A stretch of DNA of 64,000 nt from Streptomyces sp. NBC_00178 (lineage in GTDB: Bacteria > Actinomycetota > Actinomycetes > Streptomycetales > Streptomycetaceae). The notes beneath the pieces were generated by a model. That model did no database searches. It was not told the DNA's origin and saw only the letters and a list, made by a program, of their open reading frames with translations. The stretch's first letter is position 1. Each line of letters opens with the position of its first letter. Of this stretch, positions 1-7,920 are shown piece after piece. A program made the translations under genes and the position numbers. Location of the stretch: positions 6,105,501 through 6,169,500 of the forward strand of contig NZ_CP108143.1 in NCBI RefSeq assembly GCF_036206005.1, in the 5' to 3' direction.

Positions 1-1
1 G

Positions 2-253
2 CGCACCGACCTCGCGATGACGTCGGCCTGCCCCTACGCATGGCCCTGGAACGTCCTCGGCTGGCCCGGGATCAACGTCCCCGCAGGGTTCACCCGCGAC
101 GGCCTGCCCGTAGGGGCCCAGCTGCTGGGCCCCTCCCGCGGAGAGGCCCGGCTCATCTCGCTCGCCGCGCAGCTGGAGGCCGACCGGCGCTGGTACGAGC
201 ACCGGCCACCCGCTCCGGGGACGCCGCCGTCCGGCCCGGGCGGCGCCCGCTGA
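2..253 (+). CDS. amidase family protein, C-terminal fragment (partial at window start)
   Basis: Only the last 83 codons are in the window and the frame is open to the left edge. The segment carries the typical end of an amidase-signature hydrolase: a GWPGINVPAGF stretch, then GLPVGAQLLG, then an LISLAAQLE helix. This is the C-terminal lobe that closes over the Ser-cisSer-Lys site. The catalytic residues lie outside the window, so the substrate (amide, carbamoyl or aminoacyl-tRNA type) cannot be judged. It is followed by a 138-nt gap before idh and is not obviously co-transcribed with it. Confidence 0.75.
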   Translation, partial: RTDLAMTSACPYAWPWNVLGWPGINVPAGFTRDGLPVGAQLLGPSRGEARLISLAAQLEADRRWYEHRPPAPGTPPSGPGGAR

Positions 254-349
254 GGTGGGTGGGCCCCGCACCGCGGGTGCCGGGGCCCGGCCCCGCCTTC
301 CCGCCGAAGGGCACGGGCCACTGTGGAGAGGGGGGCGGTCAGGAGATAT

Positions 350-361
350 CTTGATGTCAAG
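350..361. promoter_or_regulatory. CTTGA-TG-TCAAG palindrome upstream of idh, candidate TamR-type operator
   Basis: CTTGATGTCAAG is a near-perfect inverted repeat (arms CTTGA/TCAAG, 2-nt centre) lying 30 nt upstream of the idh GTG in an otherwise unremarkable leader. From memory of the literature, the MarR-family regulator TamR of Streptomyces coelicolor binds inverted repeats upstream of tam, aconitase, malate synthase and isocitrate dehydrogenase genes. The location fits such a site, but the match to the published motif was not verified. Confidence 0.45.
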
Positions 362-391
362 CAATGTTGCAGACGTGGAGCGGAGCACCCG

Positions 392-2611
392 GTGACTGAC
401 TCGACCATCATCTATACGCACACCGACGAGGCCCCTGCCCTGGCGACGTACTCGTTCCTGCCCGTCATCGAGGCCTACGCCTCGACCGCGGGTGTCACGG
501 TCGAGCGCCGCGACATCTCGCTGGCAGGCCGGATCATCGCCGGCTTCCCGGAGCGTCTCGAGGCCGGCCAGCGTATCGATGACGCGCTCGCCGAGCTCGG
601 CGAGCTGGCCAGGACTCCCGGCGCGAACATCATCAAGCTGCCCAACATCTCGGCCTCGATCCCGCAGCTCAAGGCCGCGATCGCCGAGCTGCAGGCGCAG
701 GGCTACGCGCTTCCGGACTACCCGGACGACCCGCGGACCGACGAGGACAAGGACGTCCGCGCCCGCTACGACAAGGTCAAGGGCAGTGCGGTGAACCCCG
801 TCCTGCGCGAGGGCAACTCCGACCGCCGTGCCCCCGCGTCGGTCAAGAACTACGCCAAGGCCCACCCCCACCGCATGGGTGCCTGGAGCGCCGACTCGAA
901 GACGAACGTCGCCACCATGGGCGTCGACGACTTCCGCTCGACGGAGAAGTCCGTCGTCATCGGTGAGGCCGGCTCGCTGCGCATCGAGCTCGCGGGCGAC
1001 GACGGCACGACCACCGTGCTGCGCGAGTCCGTACCCGTCCTGGCGGGCGAGGTCGTGGACGCCGCCGTCATGCGCGTCGCCGCGCTGCGTGAGTTCTTCA
1101 CCGCCCAGGTCGCCCGCGCCAAGGCCGAGGACGTCCTGTTCTCCGTGCACCTCAAGGCCACGATGATGAAGGTCTCCGACCCGATCATCTTCGGCCACGT
1201 GGTCCGTGCCTTCTTCCCGAACACCTTCGCCAAGTACGGCGAGGCGCTCGCGGCGGCCGGCCTCACCCCGAACGACGGCCTCGGCGGCATCCTCAAGGGG
1301 CTCGACTCCGTGGACGCCGGCGCGGAGATCAAGGCCTCCTTCGAGGCCGAGCTCGCCGAGGGCCCGGCCCTGGCGATGGTCGACTCCGACAAGGGCATCA
1401 CCAACCTGCACGTCCCGAGCGACGTCATCGTCGACGCGTCCATGCCGGCCATGATCCGCACCTCCGGCCACATGTGGGGCCCGGACGGCAACGAGGCCGA
1501 CACCATCGCGGTCCTCCCGGACAGCAGCTACGCCGGTGTCTACCAGGTCGTCATCGACGACTGCCGCGCCAACGGCGCCTTCGACCCGTCGACCATGGGC
1601 TCCGTGCCCAACGTCGGTCTCATGGCCCAGAAGGCCGAGGAGTACGGCAGCCACGACAAGACCTTCGAGGTCCCCGCCACCGGCACCGTCCGCGTCGTCG
1701 ACGGCAAGGGCGACGTCGTACTGGAGCAGGCCGTCGGTGCCGGCGACATCTTCCGGATGTGCCAGACCAAGGACCTCCCCATCCAGGACTGGGTCAAGCT
1801 CGCGGTCACCCGCGCCCGCGCGACCGGCAACCCGGCCGTGTTCTGGCTCGACGAGGGCCGCGCGCACGACGCCAACCTCATCGCCAAGGTCAACACCTAC
1901 CTGGCCGGCCACGACACGGACGGCCTGGACATCTCCATCCGTACGCCGGAGGAGGCCACCGCCTTCTCCCTGGAGCGCATCCGCCGCGGCGAGGACACCA
2001 TCTCCGTCACGGGCAACGTGCTGCGCGACTACCTGACCGACCTCTTCCCGATCCTCGAGCTGGGCACCAGCGCGAAGATGCTCTCGGTCGTCCCGCTCAT
2101 GAACGGCGGCGGACTGTTCGAGACCGGCGCCGGCGGTTCCGCGCCCAAGCACGTCCAGCAGCTGGTCAAGGAGGACTACCTGCGCTGGGACAGCCTGGGT
2201 GAGTTCCTCGCGCTCGCGGTCAGCTTCGAGCACCTGGCCACCACCACGGACAACGCCCGCGCCCGCGTGCTCGGCGACACCCTGGACCGCGCGACCGGCA
2301 CCTTCCTCAACGAGGACAAGTCCCCGAGCCGTAAGCTCGGCGGCATCGACAACCGCGGCAGCCACTTCTACCTGGCGCTGTACTGGGCCCAGGAGCTGGC
2401 GCGGCAGACCGAAGACGCCGCGCTCGCCGAGGCGTTCGGGCCGCTCGCCAAGACGCTGGCCGAGCAGGAGCAGACCATCGTCGACGAGCTCGTCGCCGTG
2501 CAGGGCAAGCCGGTCGACATCGGCGGCTACTACCAGCCCGACCCGGCGAAGGCGGAGGCCGTCATGCGTCCGTCGGCCACGTTCAACAAGGCCATCGCGT
2601 CGCTGGGCTGA
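392..2611 (+). CDS. idh: isocitrate dehydrogenase, NADP-dependent, monomeric type
   Basis: The 739-residue product matches the length of monomeric (about 80 kDa) NADP isocitrate dehydrogenases, which oxidatively decarboxylate isocitrate to 2-oxoglutarate in the TCA cycle and are unrelated in fold arrangement to the dimeric enzyme. The substrate-binding segment SAVNPVLREGNSDRRAP near residue 130 is diagnostic (Ser, Asn and Arg contacts). The GTG at 392 is chosen because the protein family begins with a short TDSTIIYT-like strand and GGAG at 382-385 is well spaced. An ATG at 323 is in frame, but the extra residues look non-coding. The gene is monocistronic, with a palindrome upstream and a strong hairpin downstream. 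Confidence 0.95.
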   Translation: MTDSTIIYTHTDEAPALATYSFLPVIEAYASTAGVTVERRDISLAGRIIAGFPERLEAGQRIDDALAELGELARTPGANIIKLPNISASIPQLKAAIAELQAQGYALPDYPDDPRTDEDKDVRARYDKVKGSAVNPVLREGNSDRRAPASVKNYAKAHPHRMGAWSADSKTNVATMGVDDFRSTEKSVVIGEAGSLRIELAGDDGTTTVLRESVPVLAGEVVDAAVMRVAALREFFTAQVARAKAEDVLFSVHLKATMMKVSDPIIFGHVVRAFFPNTFAKYGEALAAAGLTPNDGLGGILKGLDSVDAGAEIKASFEAELAEGPALAMVDSDKGITNLHVPSDVIVDASMPAMIRTSGHMWGPDGNEADTIAVLPDSSYAGVYQVVIDDCRANGAFDPSTMGSVPNVGLMAQKAEEYGSHDKTFEVPATGTVRVVDGKGDVVLEQAVGAGDIFRMCQTKDLPIQDWVKLAVTRARATGNPAVFWLDEGRAHDANLIAKVNTYLAGHDTDGLDISIRTPEEATAFSLERIRRGEDTISVTGNVLRDYLTDLFPILELGTSAKMLSVVPLMNGGGLFETGAGGSAPKHVQQLVKEDYLRWDSLGEFLALAVSFEHLATTTDNARARVLGDTLDRATGTFLNEDKSPSRKLGGIDNRGSHFYLALYWAQELARQTEDAALAEAFGPLAKTLAEQEQTIVDELVAVQGKPVDIGGYYQPDPAKAEAVMRPSATFNKAIASLG

Positions 2612-2650
2612 TCCCGGCCGCCGCGTCCGCGGACACGGCACCACCGCATG

Positions 2651-2690
2651 ACGGCCGCCCCGGCAGGTGCAGACCTGCCGGGGCGGCCGT
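2651..2690. terminator. strong hairpin terminator after idh
   Basis: A perfect 18-bp stem (2651-2668 with 2673-2690) closes a 4-nt GCAG loop. There is no U-tract, as is usual for actinobacterial terminators. It sits between convergent idh and the doxX-like gene and can serve both strands. Confidence 0.8.
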
Positions 2691-2836
2691 TCGCGTACCC
2701 GGAGAGGCGTGCGCGGGGAAACCGCGTGACCTGCGCGGGAAGCGTGCGCGGCCTGCGCGGGGAGCGTGCCCGGTCACCGGGGCGGGGGACCCTGCGTACG
2801 GAAGCGGGCGGGCCGCCCCGCCCCGGGCGCGTACGG

Positions 2837-3388
2837 TCAGCCGCGGACGAGCAGGACGAGTCCCGCCGCCACGGCGCCGAGGACCACGGCCGCGACGCCG
2901 TGGGCGAGGCGGTGGGCCCGCAGGACCGGCAGGAAGCGGTCCACGGCGAGCCGCCCCGGACCGGTGAGGGCCAGACCCGCCGCGGCGACGGCCAGCAGCA
3001 GCTCGTACTCGACGCCCTCGGGAGCGAAGAAGCCACCGCCCCACTTGACGGCCAGGGCGTTGATCATCGTGCCGAGGACCGCGGCGCCGGCGAGGGGCGT
3101 GAGCAGTCCGGTCACCAGGCCGAGTCCGCCCAGGGTCTCGCTGAGCCCGGCGATCAGGGCCATCGTCGTGCCTGAGGGGTACCCGCTCATCGTGAAGAAC
3201 TGACCCGTTCCCTCCAGGCCGCCGCCGCCGAACCAGCCGAAGAGCTTCTGCGTGCCGTGCGCCGCGACGGTGAGTCCGACGGCGAGACGCAGCAGGAGCA
3301 GTCCTCCGTCGTACGCGTGGGGCGAGGTGGTGCCGGGGCCGGCAGTGGCGGCGGGCGAACCGGCGGCGGCGCGCAGCGTGGCGGACAT
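2837..3388 (-). CDS. DoxX family membrane protein
   Basis: 183-residue integral membrane protein with four predicted transmembrane helices. The first helix segment reads LLLLRLAVGLTVAAHGTQKLFGWFGG, interrupted here after recognisable DoxX features: a short N-terminal tail, a buried His-Gly-Xaa-Gln-Lys-Leu-Phe, and a Gly-rich loop before helix 2. DoxX-like proteins are quinone-linked or redox-stress-associated subunits whose biochemical role is often unclear. The start is the ATG preceded by AAGGAG at 8 nt; an upstream ATG would add 15 non-conserved residues. It diverges from the lipoprotein gene at 3675 across two TGAAACTTCAA repeats, which suggests repressor control (MarR/HxlR-type repressors commonly govern doxX genes). 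Confidence 0.85.
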   Translation of the reverse strand: MSATLRAAAGSPAATAGPGTTSPHAYDGGLLLLRLAVGLTVAAHGTQKLFGWFGGGGLEGTGQFFTMSGYPSGTTMALIAGLSETLGGLGLVTGLLTPLAGAAVLGTMINALAVKWGGGFFAPEGVEYELLLAVAAAGLALTGPGRLAVDRFLPVLRAHRLAHGVAAVVLGAVAAGLVLLVRG

Positions 3389-3421
3389 GGAGGGCTCCTT
3401 CGTGGGGGGAACGGCACAAGC

Positions 3422-3470
3422 TTGAAACTTCAAAATGATTCTCGAACCTAGCAGATGCGTGAAACTTCAA
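3422..3470. promoter_or_regulatory. two direct copies of TGAAACTTCAA in the doxX/lipoprotein divergent region, candidate operators
   Basis: The 11-mer TGAAACTTCAA occurs at 3423-3433 and again at 3460-3470, 37 bp apart. Each copy is itself an imperfect palindrome of the TTGAA-TTCAA type. They lie 35-80 bp upstream of the doxX start and flank a TAGGTT-like -10 element on the minus strand. The arrangement suggests a dimeric repressor binding two sites. Confidence 0.55.
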
Positions 3471-3674
3471 GAAAGATGTCGTCCGATCGGACCACCCGTC
3501 CGTCGGCCGGTCCGCACGGCGCGGGCCGGCCGCTCGGCCGATGGGCGGGCCCCGGAGGATGCGCGAGGCTCGGAGCAGCGCACGGCCACGGGTACCGCCG
3601 GTCCCCGGGGGCCACGCCCCCGGCGGGCGCATGACCGTGAGCGGGAGAAGGACGAGGAGACGGAGGTGTCCGCG

Positions 3675-4958
3675 ATGACACGCAGGGCGGAAGAGGCGTC
3701 GTGGGGCGGGGCGGCCGTACCCGGCCCGGTCCCGTCCACCGCGCGACGCGACGCGGGCCGTCTGCGCCGGACGCACGAGCGCCGGGGCCCGGCCGCCGTG
3801 ACGGCGCTCCTCCTCACGGCCCTCGCCGGATGCGGGGCGGACGGCACGAGCCGGCCGGCGCCCGCCGGGGAGCCGGTGCCGCCCGGCCGGTCCAGCACGC
3901 AGCCCGGTGGCCGCGAACCGGCGCGCACGGCCGAGGGCACGCTCGTGGTCACCGACTTCGGGGCGGACACCGTCACCTTCGTCGACCCCTCGAAGCCGGA
4001 CGGCGGCTCCGGCGGGACCTCGCTGAAGGTCGGTACCGCGCCCTACGGAATCGCGCTCGGCACGGACGGCACCGCATGGGTGGCGACGGCCGAGGGCGTG
4101 GCGGCCGTGGACACCGGCGCGCGCGAGCGCACGGCGCTGATCCCCTACGCGACCGACACCGGGCCCGTGACGACCGGCGAGTACCGCGGCGGAGGCATGG
4201 GCATCGCGCTCTCGCCCGACGGGCGGCGGGTGTACGTCGGAGTGAACGTCCCCGGCGGCGACGGTGTCCTGGAGGTCGTCGACACCCGGCTCCGGAAGGT
4301 GGTCGCCACCGTGCCCGTCGGGCGGAGGCCCTTCGACGTCGACGTCTCCCGCGACGGGCGGCACGTCTACGCGACCGGCCACGACTCGTTCGACGTGACG
4401 GTCGTGGACGCCCGCAGCCGGGAGAGCCGGCGCATCGAGGTGGCGCCCTACGGTACGGAGGGCGGGCTCGGGTCCTGGCTCAAGCCGCACTACGCGGCCG
4501 TGCGCCCCTCCGACGGTGCGCTGCTCCTGCCGTTCGAGGGCGAGCGGCTCGCGGTGGTCGACCCGGACCGTGGCCGGATCCGCGTCGAGCGCATGTCCGC
4601 CGACACCCACCAGCACGGGGCCACGGTCACACCCGACGGCACCCTGTACGTCGTCGGGACGGGCCCGATCGACCCCGCCGAGGACGAAGGGCCTTCCCTC
4701 ACCGTCCGTGCCCCCGGCGGCGGGGAGCGGGTGATCCCACTCGACGGGCCGCACGAGGACGTCGCCGTGTCGGCCGACGGGCGGACCGCGTACGTCTCGG
4801 GCGGCTTCACCCGGGACGGCTACTGGAACGGCATCAGCGTCGTCGACGTCCCCACGGGTGAGGTGAGGCGCCTGCCGGTCGGCGAGCGCCCGCTGGGCAT
4901 CGCGGTGCTGCAGGCCGAGCGGCCTGCCCGTCACACAGCTGAGCAGGCCCGCCGCTGA
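3675..4958 (+). CDS. beta-propeller (YVTN/YncE-like) lipoprotein
   Basis: 427 residues. The lipobox LTALAGC at residues 47-53 predicts Cys53 lipidation and surface anchoring. The n-region before the hydrophobic core is unusually long (about 40 residues, Arg-rich), so a later start is possible. The rest is repeated beta-propeller blades of the YVTN type: LVVTDFGADTVTFVD, GIALGTDGTAWVAT, GIALSPDGRRVYVGV, DVDVSRDGRHVYATG, DVAVSADGRTAYVSG. Such extracytoplasmic propellers usually act as binding scaffolds, and no catalytic motif is visible. ATG 3675 has GGAGG 8 nt upstream; a GTG at 3666 in the same frame is an alternative. Confidence 0.75.
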   Translation: MTRRAEEASWGGAAVPGPVPSTARRDAGRLRRTHERRGPAAVTALLLTALAGCGADGTSRPAPAGEPVPPGRSSTQPGGREPARTAEGTLVVTDFGADTVTFVDPSKPDGGSGGTSLKVGTAPYGIALGTDGTAWVATAEGVAAVDTGARERTALIPYATDTGPVTTGEYRGGGMGIALSPDGRRVYVGVNVPGGDGVLEVVDTRLRKVVATVPVGRRPFDVDVSRDGRHVYATGHDSFDVTVVDARSRESRRIEVAPYGTEGGLGSWLKPHYAAVRPSDGALLLPFEGERLAVVDPDRGRIRVERMSADTHQHGATVTPDGTLYVVGTGPIDPAEDEGPSLTVRAPGGGERVIPLDGPHEDVAVSADGRTAYVSGGFTRDGYWNGISVVDVPTGEVRRLPVGERPLGIAVLQAERPARHTAEQARR

Positions 4959-5076
4959 CGTCCCGCGGACGGGCTGACATGCTCCCGGCGCAGCCGCGCA
5001 TCCCCCTGAGCCGGACCGGTCCCCGGCATCCTGGCGGTCCCTGTGGTGATTCCCGACGCGAGGAACGAGTACACGG

Positions 5077-5583
5077 ATGACGACCGCACCGCTGAGCGCC
5101 GCCGAACTCCTGCATGTGGAACGGGCCGTGGACCTGGCGGGTGAAGCCCTCGCCGCCGGGGACGAACCCTTCGGTTCGGTTCTCGTGGACTCCGGAGGAC
5201 AGGTGCTGCGCGAAGCGCGCAACCTGGTCCGCAGCACCGGGGACCACACCCGGCACCCCGAGTTCGAACTGGCCCGCTGGGCGGCGGGCGAGCTCGCCCC
5301 CGGGGAACGGGCGCGATGCGTGGTGTTCACGTCGGGCGAGCACTGCCCCATGTGCGCGGCGGCGCACGGCTGGGCGGGCCTTGGCAGGATCGTCTACGCC
5401 CATTCCTCCGCAGAACTCACGCGGTGGCTGGGTGAACTCGGCGTCCCGCCGTCCCCCGTGCGCCCCCTGGCCATCGGGGAGGTCGTGCCGGGGCTGGACG
5501 TCCACGGGCCCGTCGCCGCTTTCACCGACAGGCTGCGGTCGATGCACCGCGAACTCCACGCGCGGGGAGGCGGCCGGCCCTGA
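5077..5583 (+). CDS. nucleoside/guanine deaminase family protein (CDA fold)
   Basis: 168 residues of the cytidine deaminase-like zinc hydrolase fold. The zinc motifs are HPEFE (His ligand plus catalytic Glu) and the Cys pair in HCPMC, followed by AAAHGWAGLGRIVY. The overall pattern resembles guanine deaminase/TadA-like deaminases, with DEPFGSVLVD near the N-terminus. The pair HPE...CPMC is intact, so activity is expected. The substrate (guanine, cytosine or another pterin-like base) cannot be fixed from sequence alone. The gene is monocistronic, with a weak AGGA Shine-Dalgarno about 12 nt upstream. Confidence 0.8.
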   Translation: MTTAPLSAAELLHVERAVDLAGEALAAGDEPFGSVLVDSGGQVLREARNLVRSTGDHTRHPEFELARWAAGELAPGERARCVVFTSGEHCPMCAAAHGWAGLGRIVYAHSSAELTRWLGELGVPPSPVRPLAIGEVVPGLDVHGPVAAFTDRLRSMHRELHARGGGRP

Positions 5584-5682
5584 CGGGGCTTTCGGTTCGT
5601 GCGCCCGTGGCGGCGGCAAGACCGCCCGGGGCGGAGCCCTACGCGATCCCCGGTCCGTTCGCGCCCCCGGTCGGTTGGTGCT

Positions 5683-5718
5683 CCGGTCGGTCCGGGTCTC
5701 GGGGCCGGTCGGTCCGGG
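5683..5718. repeat. short direct repeat CCGGTCGGTCCGGG x2 between deaminase and radical SAM gene
   Basis: A 14-bp unit recurs at 5683-5696 and 5705-5718 (22-bp period) within a G+C-rich, low-complexity 197-nt convergent gap (5584-5780). No gene or clear terminator hairpin was recognised there. Confidence 0.5.
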
Positions 5719-5780
5719 CCAGGGGCCGTTCGCTCCCGCGGTCCCGTCCGGATCACGGTCCGGTCCTCGCCCCTGGCCGG

Positions 5781-6965
5781 TCAGAACGCGTAGCGGATCG
5801 GCATCCAGGGGGTGTGCGCGGCCACGAGGCCGCGGACCGTCTCCACCGCCTCCGCCTTGACGGTGCCGCGGTACCGGACGTTGAGGCTGCCGTTCTCCGA
5901 GCGTTTGGCCTGCTGGATCTCCGGGCGCCAGATCGCGTCCTCGGCACGCGGGTGCCACGCCATGTTGACCTCGTGGAGGTCCCGGTTGTGGGTCAGCATG
6001 ATGACCTCGGCCGCGGCCTGCTCCTTCACCGACCGCGGCAGGACGTCGTCCATCTGCTGGAGCAGCTGTGCCCACGCCTGCTCCCACCCGGGCCTGATGA
6101 CGACGGGGGAGAGGTTGAAGTGCACTTCGTAGCCCGCCTCGACGAAGTCCGCCGCGGCCTCGATGCGCCTGGCGACCGGGCTGGTCCGGATGTCCAGGAG
6201 GCGTGAGTCGTCCTGCGGCATCAACGAGAAGCGCACGCGGGTGCGCCCCCGGGGATCGAACGCCAGAAGATCGGGATTCACGAACTTGGTCGCGAACGAG
6301 GCCTTCGCCGTGGGCCAGCGCGTGAAGGCGTGCACCAGGTCGGCGGTGTTGTCACTGATCAGTGCGTCGACCGAGCAGTCGTTGTTCTCGCCGATGTCGT
6401 AGACCCACGCGGCCGGGTCGCACTGGTTCGGCTCCCGCTTCGGGCCCTGCGCGATGACATGGCGCCGCAGCCGGCCGATCAGCGCGTCGATGTTCGTGAA
6501 CACGGTGACCGGGTTGGCGTAGCCCTTGCGGCGGGGGACGTAACAGTAGGAGCAGGCCATGGCGCAGCCGTTCGCCGCGCCCGGGGCGATCCAGTCCGCC
6601 GACCGGCCGTTGACCCGCACGGTCAGCGTCTTCTTCTCGCCGAGGACGAGGACCGTGCTCTTGATGCGCACCCAGCGGTCCGCGTTTCCCTTGTTGCCGT
6701 GCAGTTCCGGGATGCGCCAGTGCGAATCCGCCGGGATGACCTCGGCGTCCGGATACCGCGCGATGATCGCCCGGCCGCGAGGGGAGGCGGCGGCGGCCGC
6801 CTCCGCGTGGATCTCCTTGACCGCGAGCATCCTCCGGGCCTCGTCGGAGTCGCGGAAGAGCGGTCCCGAGGGCCCGGGCGCCCCGGGACCGGCAGCGAGG
6901 TCGTCGAGAGCGAACAGCCCGTCCTGCTGCACGTCCGGGCCGCCGGACGAGTGGGGGGTGTGCAT
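5781..6965 (-). CDS. spore photoproduct lyase family radical SAM protein
   Basis: 394 residues. The radical SAM cysteines are at C134, C138 and C141 (CAMACSYC, CX3CX2C), which should ligate a 4Fe-4S cluster cleaving S-adenosylmethionine. The segment after it (YVPRRKGYANPVTVFTNI) and the C-terminal CDKNGSL-like region resemble the actinobacterial branch of spore photoproduct lyases. Bacillus SplB repairs the spore thymine dimer in DNA. Whether the actinobacterial branch repairs DNA photoproducts in Streptomyces spores is plausible but unproven. The ATG start begins with a variable acidic tail. Its neighbours are unrelated. Confidence 0.85.
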   Translation of the reverse strand: MHTPHSSGGPDVQQDGLFALDDLAAGPGAPGPSGPLFRDSDEARRMLAVKEIHAEAAAAASPRGRAIIARYPDAEVIPADSHWRIPELHGNKGNADRWVRIKSTVLVLGEKKTLTVRVNGRSADWIAPGAANGCAMACSYCYVPRRKGYANPVTVFTNIDALIGRLRRHVIAQGPKREPNQCDPAAWVYDIGENNDCSVDALISDNTADLVHAFTRWPTAKASFATKFVNPDLLAFDPRGRTRVRFSLMPQDDSRLLDIRTSPVARRIEAAADFVEAGYEVHFNLSPVVIRPGWEQAWAQLLQQMDDVLPRSVKEQAAAEVIMLTHNRDLHEVNMAWHPRAEDAIWRPEIQQAKRSENGSLNVRYRGTVKAEAVETVRGLVAAHTPWMPIRYAF

Positions 6966-7205
6966 GGCCGCTCCAGGCTCGGTGGCATCAGGACCCCACC
7001 GTACGAGGAGTGACGCGGCACCGCGTCACGCGCTCTCCGCGGGGGACCCGTCCGGGGCGGCTCCCCCGCAGGCCGCGCGGCCCCTCCGGGCCTTCGTCGT
7101 CCCCCGAAGGAGACCGCCCGCCGGAGCGGCCTCGCCCCGGCACTCGTCCGGGCCTGTCCGCGCCGCTTCGGAGCCGGCCCCGAAGCGGATGCGGGCGAGC
7201 GGTCC

Positions 7206-7751
7206 TCAGAGCTGGAACTCGGCCGGCGAGAGCCCCAGCGCCGCGCACGCCTCCTGGAGCACCATGTGCTCGGCCTGCGAGAAGTCGCCGTCCGCCCCGG
7301 CGACGACGATGCCCGTCTGGACGACGGCCCTGGCCTCGACCGGCTTCTTCGCCGCCTTGGCGATCTCCTGCATCGCCTCCGCCTTGCCCTGGTGGAAGTC
7401 CCGGCTCAGCTGGTCCACATGCTTGTTGAACCGCTGGCGCAGCTGCTCCGCGGGGAAGTTCTGCAGGACGTCGTTGCCGAGGATCAGCGACTCCACGTGC
7501 TGACGCTCCGCAGCGTCCACGTGTCCGTCGGCGGCGGCCACGAGGGCGCACATCGCCATGCTCGCGTCGCGGTAGGCGCCGCTCTTGAGCTCGGTCTTGA
7601 GCGAGGTGAGCTGATTCTTGAGGGCGCCGACCAACTGGGCGCGCGAGCCGCCGCCGGACCGGGACCCTCCACGTCCGCCTGCCTGGGCGCGTCCCTGCTG
7701 ACCCTGCTGCAGAGTCCTTGCCTGGTCCTTGAGCCGATCCCACACTGCCAT
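7206..7751 (-). CDS. TerB family tellurite resistance-like protein
   Basis: 181 residues. After a Gln/Gly/Arg-rich flexible N-terminus (residues 15-40) comes the all-helical TerB fold with paired acidic loops DGHVDAAERQHV and DGDFSQAEHMVL, which are the characteristic metal-binding EF-hand-like turns. TerB proteins are soluble components of the tellurite/stress (ter) systems. No terA, terC, terD or terZ partner is near, so this is a solitary copy. A 240-nt stretch downstream (6966-7205) shows no gene or clear motif. Confidence 0.85.
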   Translation of the reverse strand: MAVWDRLKDQARTLQQGQQGRAQAGGRGGSRSGGGSRAQLVGALKNQLTSLKTELKSGAYRDASMAMCALVAAADGHVDAAERQHVESLILGNDVLQNFPAEQLRQRFNKHVDQLSRDFHQGKAEAMQEIAKAAKKPVEARAVVQTGIVVAGADGDFSQAEHMVLQEACAALGLSPAEFQL

Positions 7752-7920
7752 CCGACGTCACCTCGGTCATCGTCTGAACTGCCGGTCGCGAAACCTCGCG
7801 TGTACACATGACCCAACGGCCCGCTGCGGGTAAAGGTTCCGCAAAGTGCGCTCACCGCCGTCCCACCGTCCGCGGCTCACCGCCCGCCGCACGGTTCCCT
7901 CCCGCTCGTATCCTCGGCGC

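Noticed and set aside
2583..5351. Very long minus-strand open frame (over 900 codons) across doxX and the lipoprotein gene
   Set aside because: Antisense artefact of extreme GC3; composition is Arg/Pro/Gly-rich and it overlaps genes with clear motifs on other frames.
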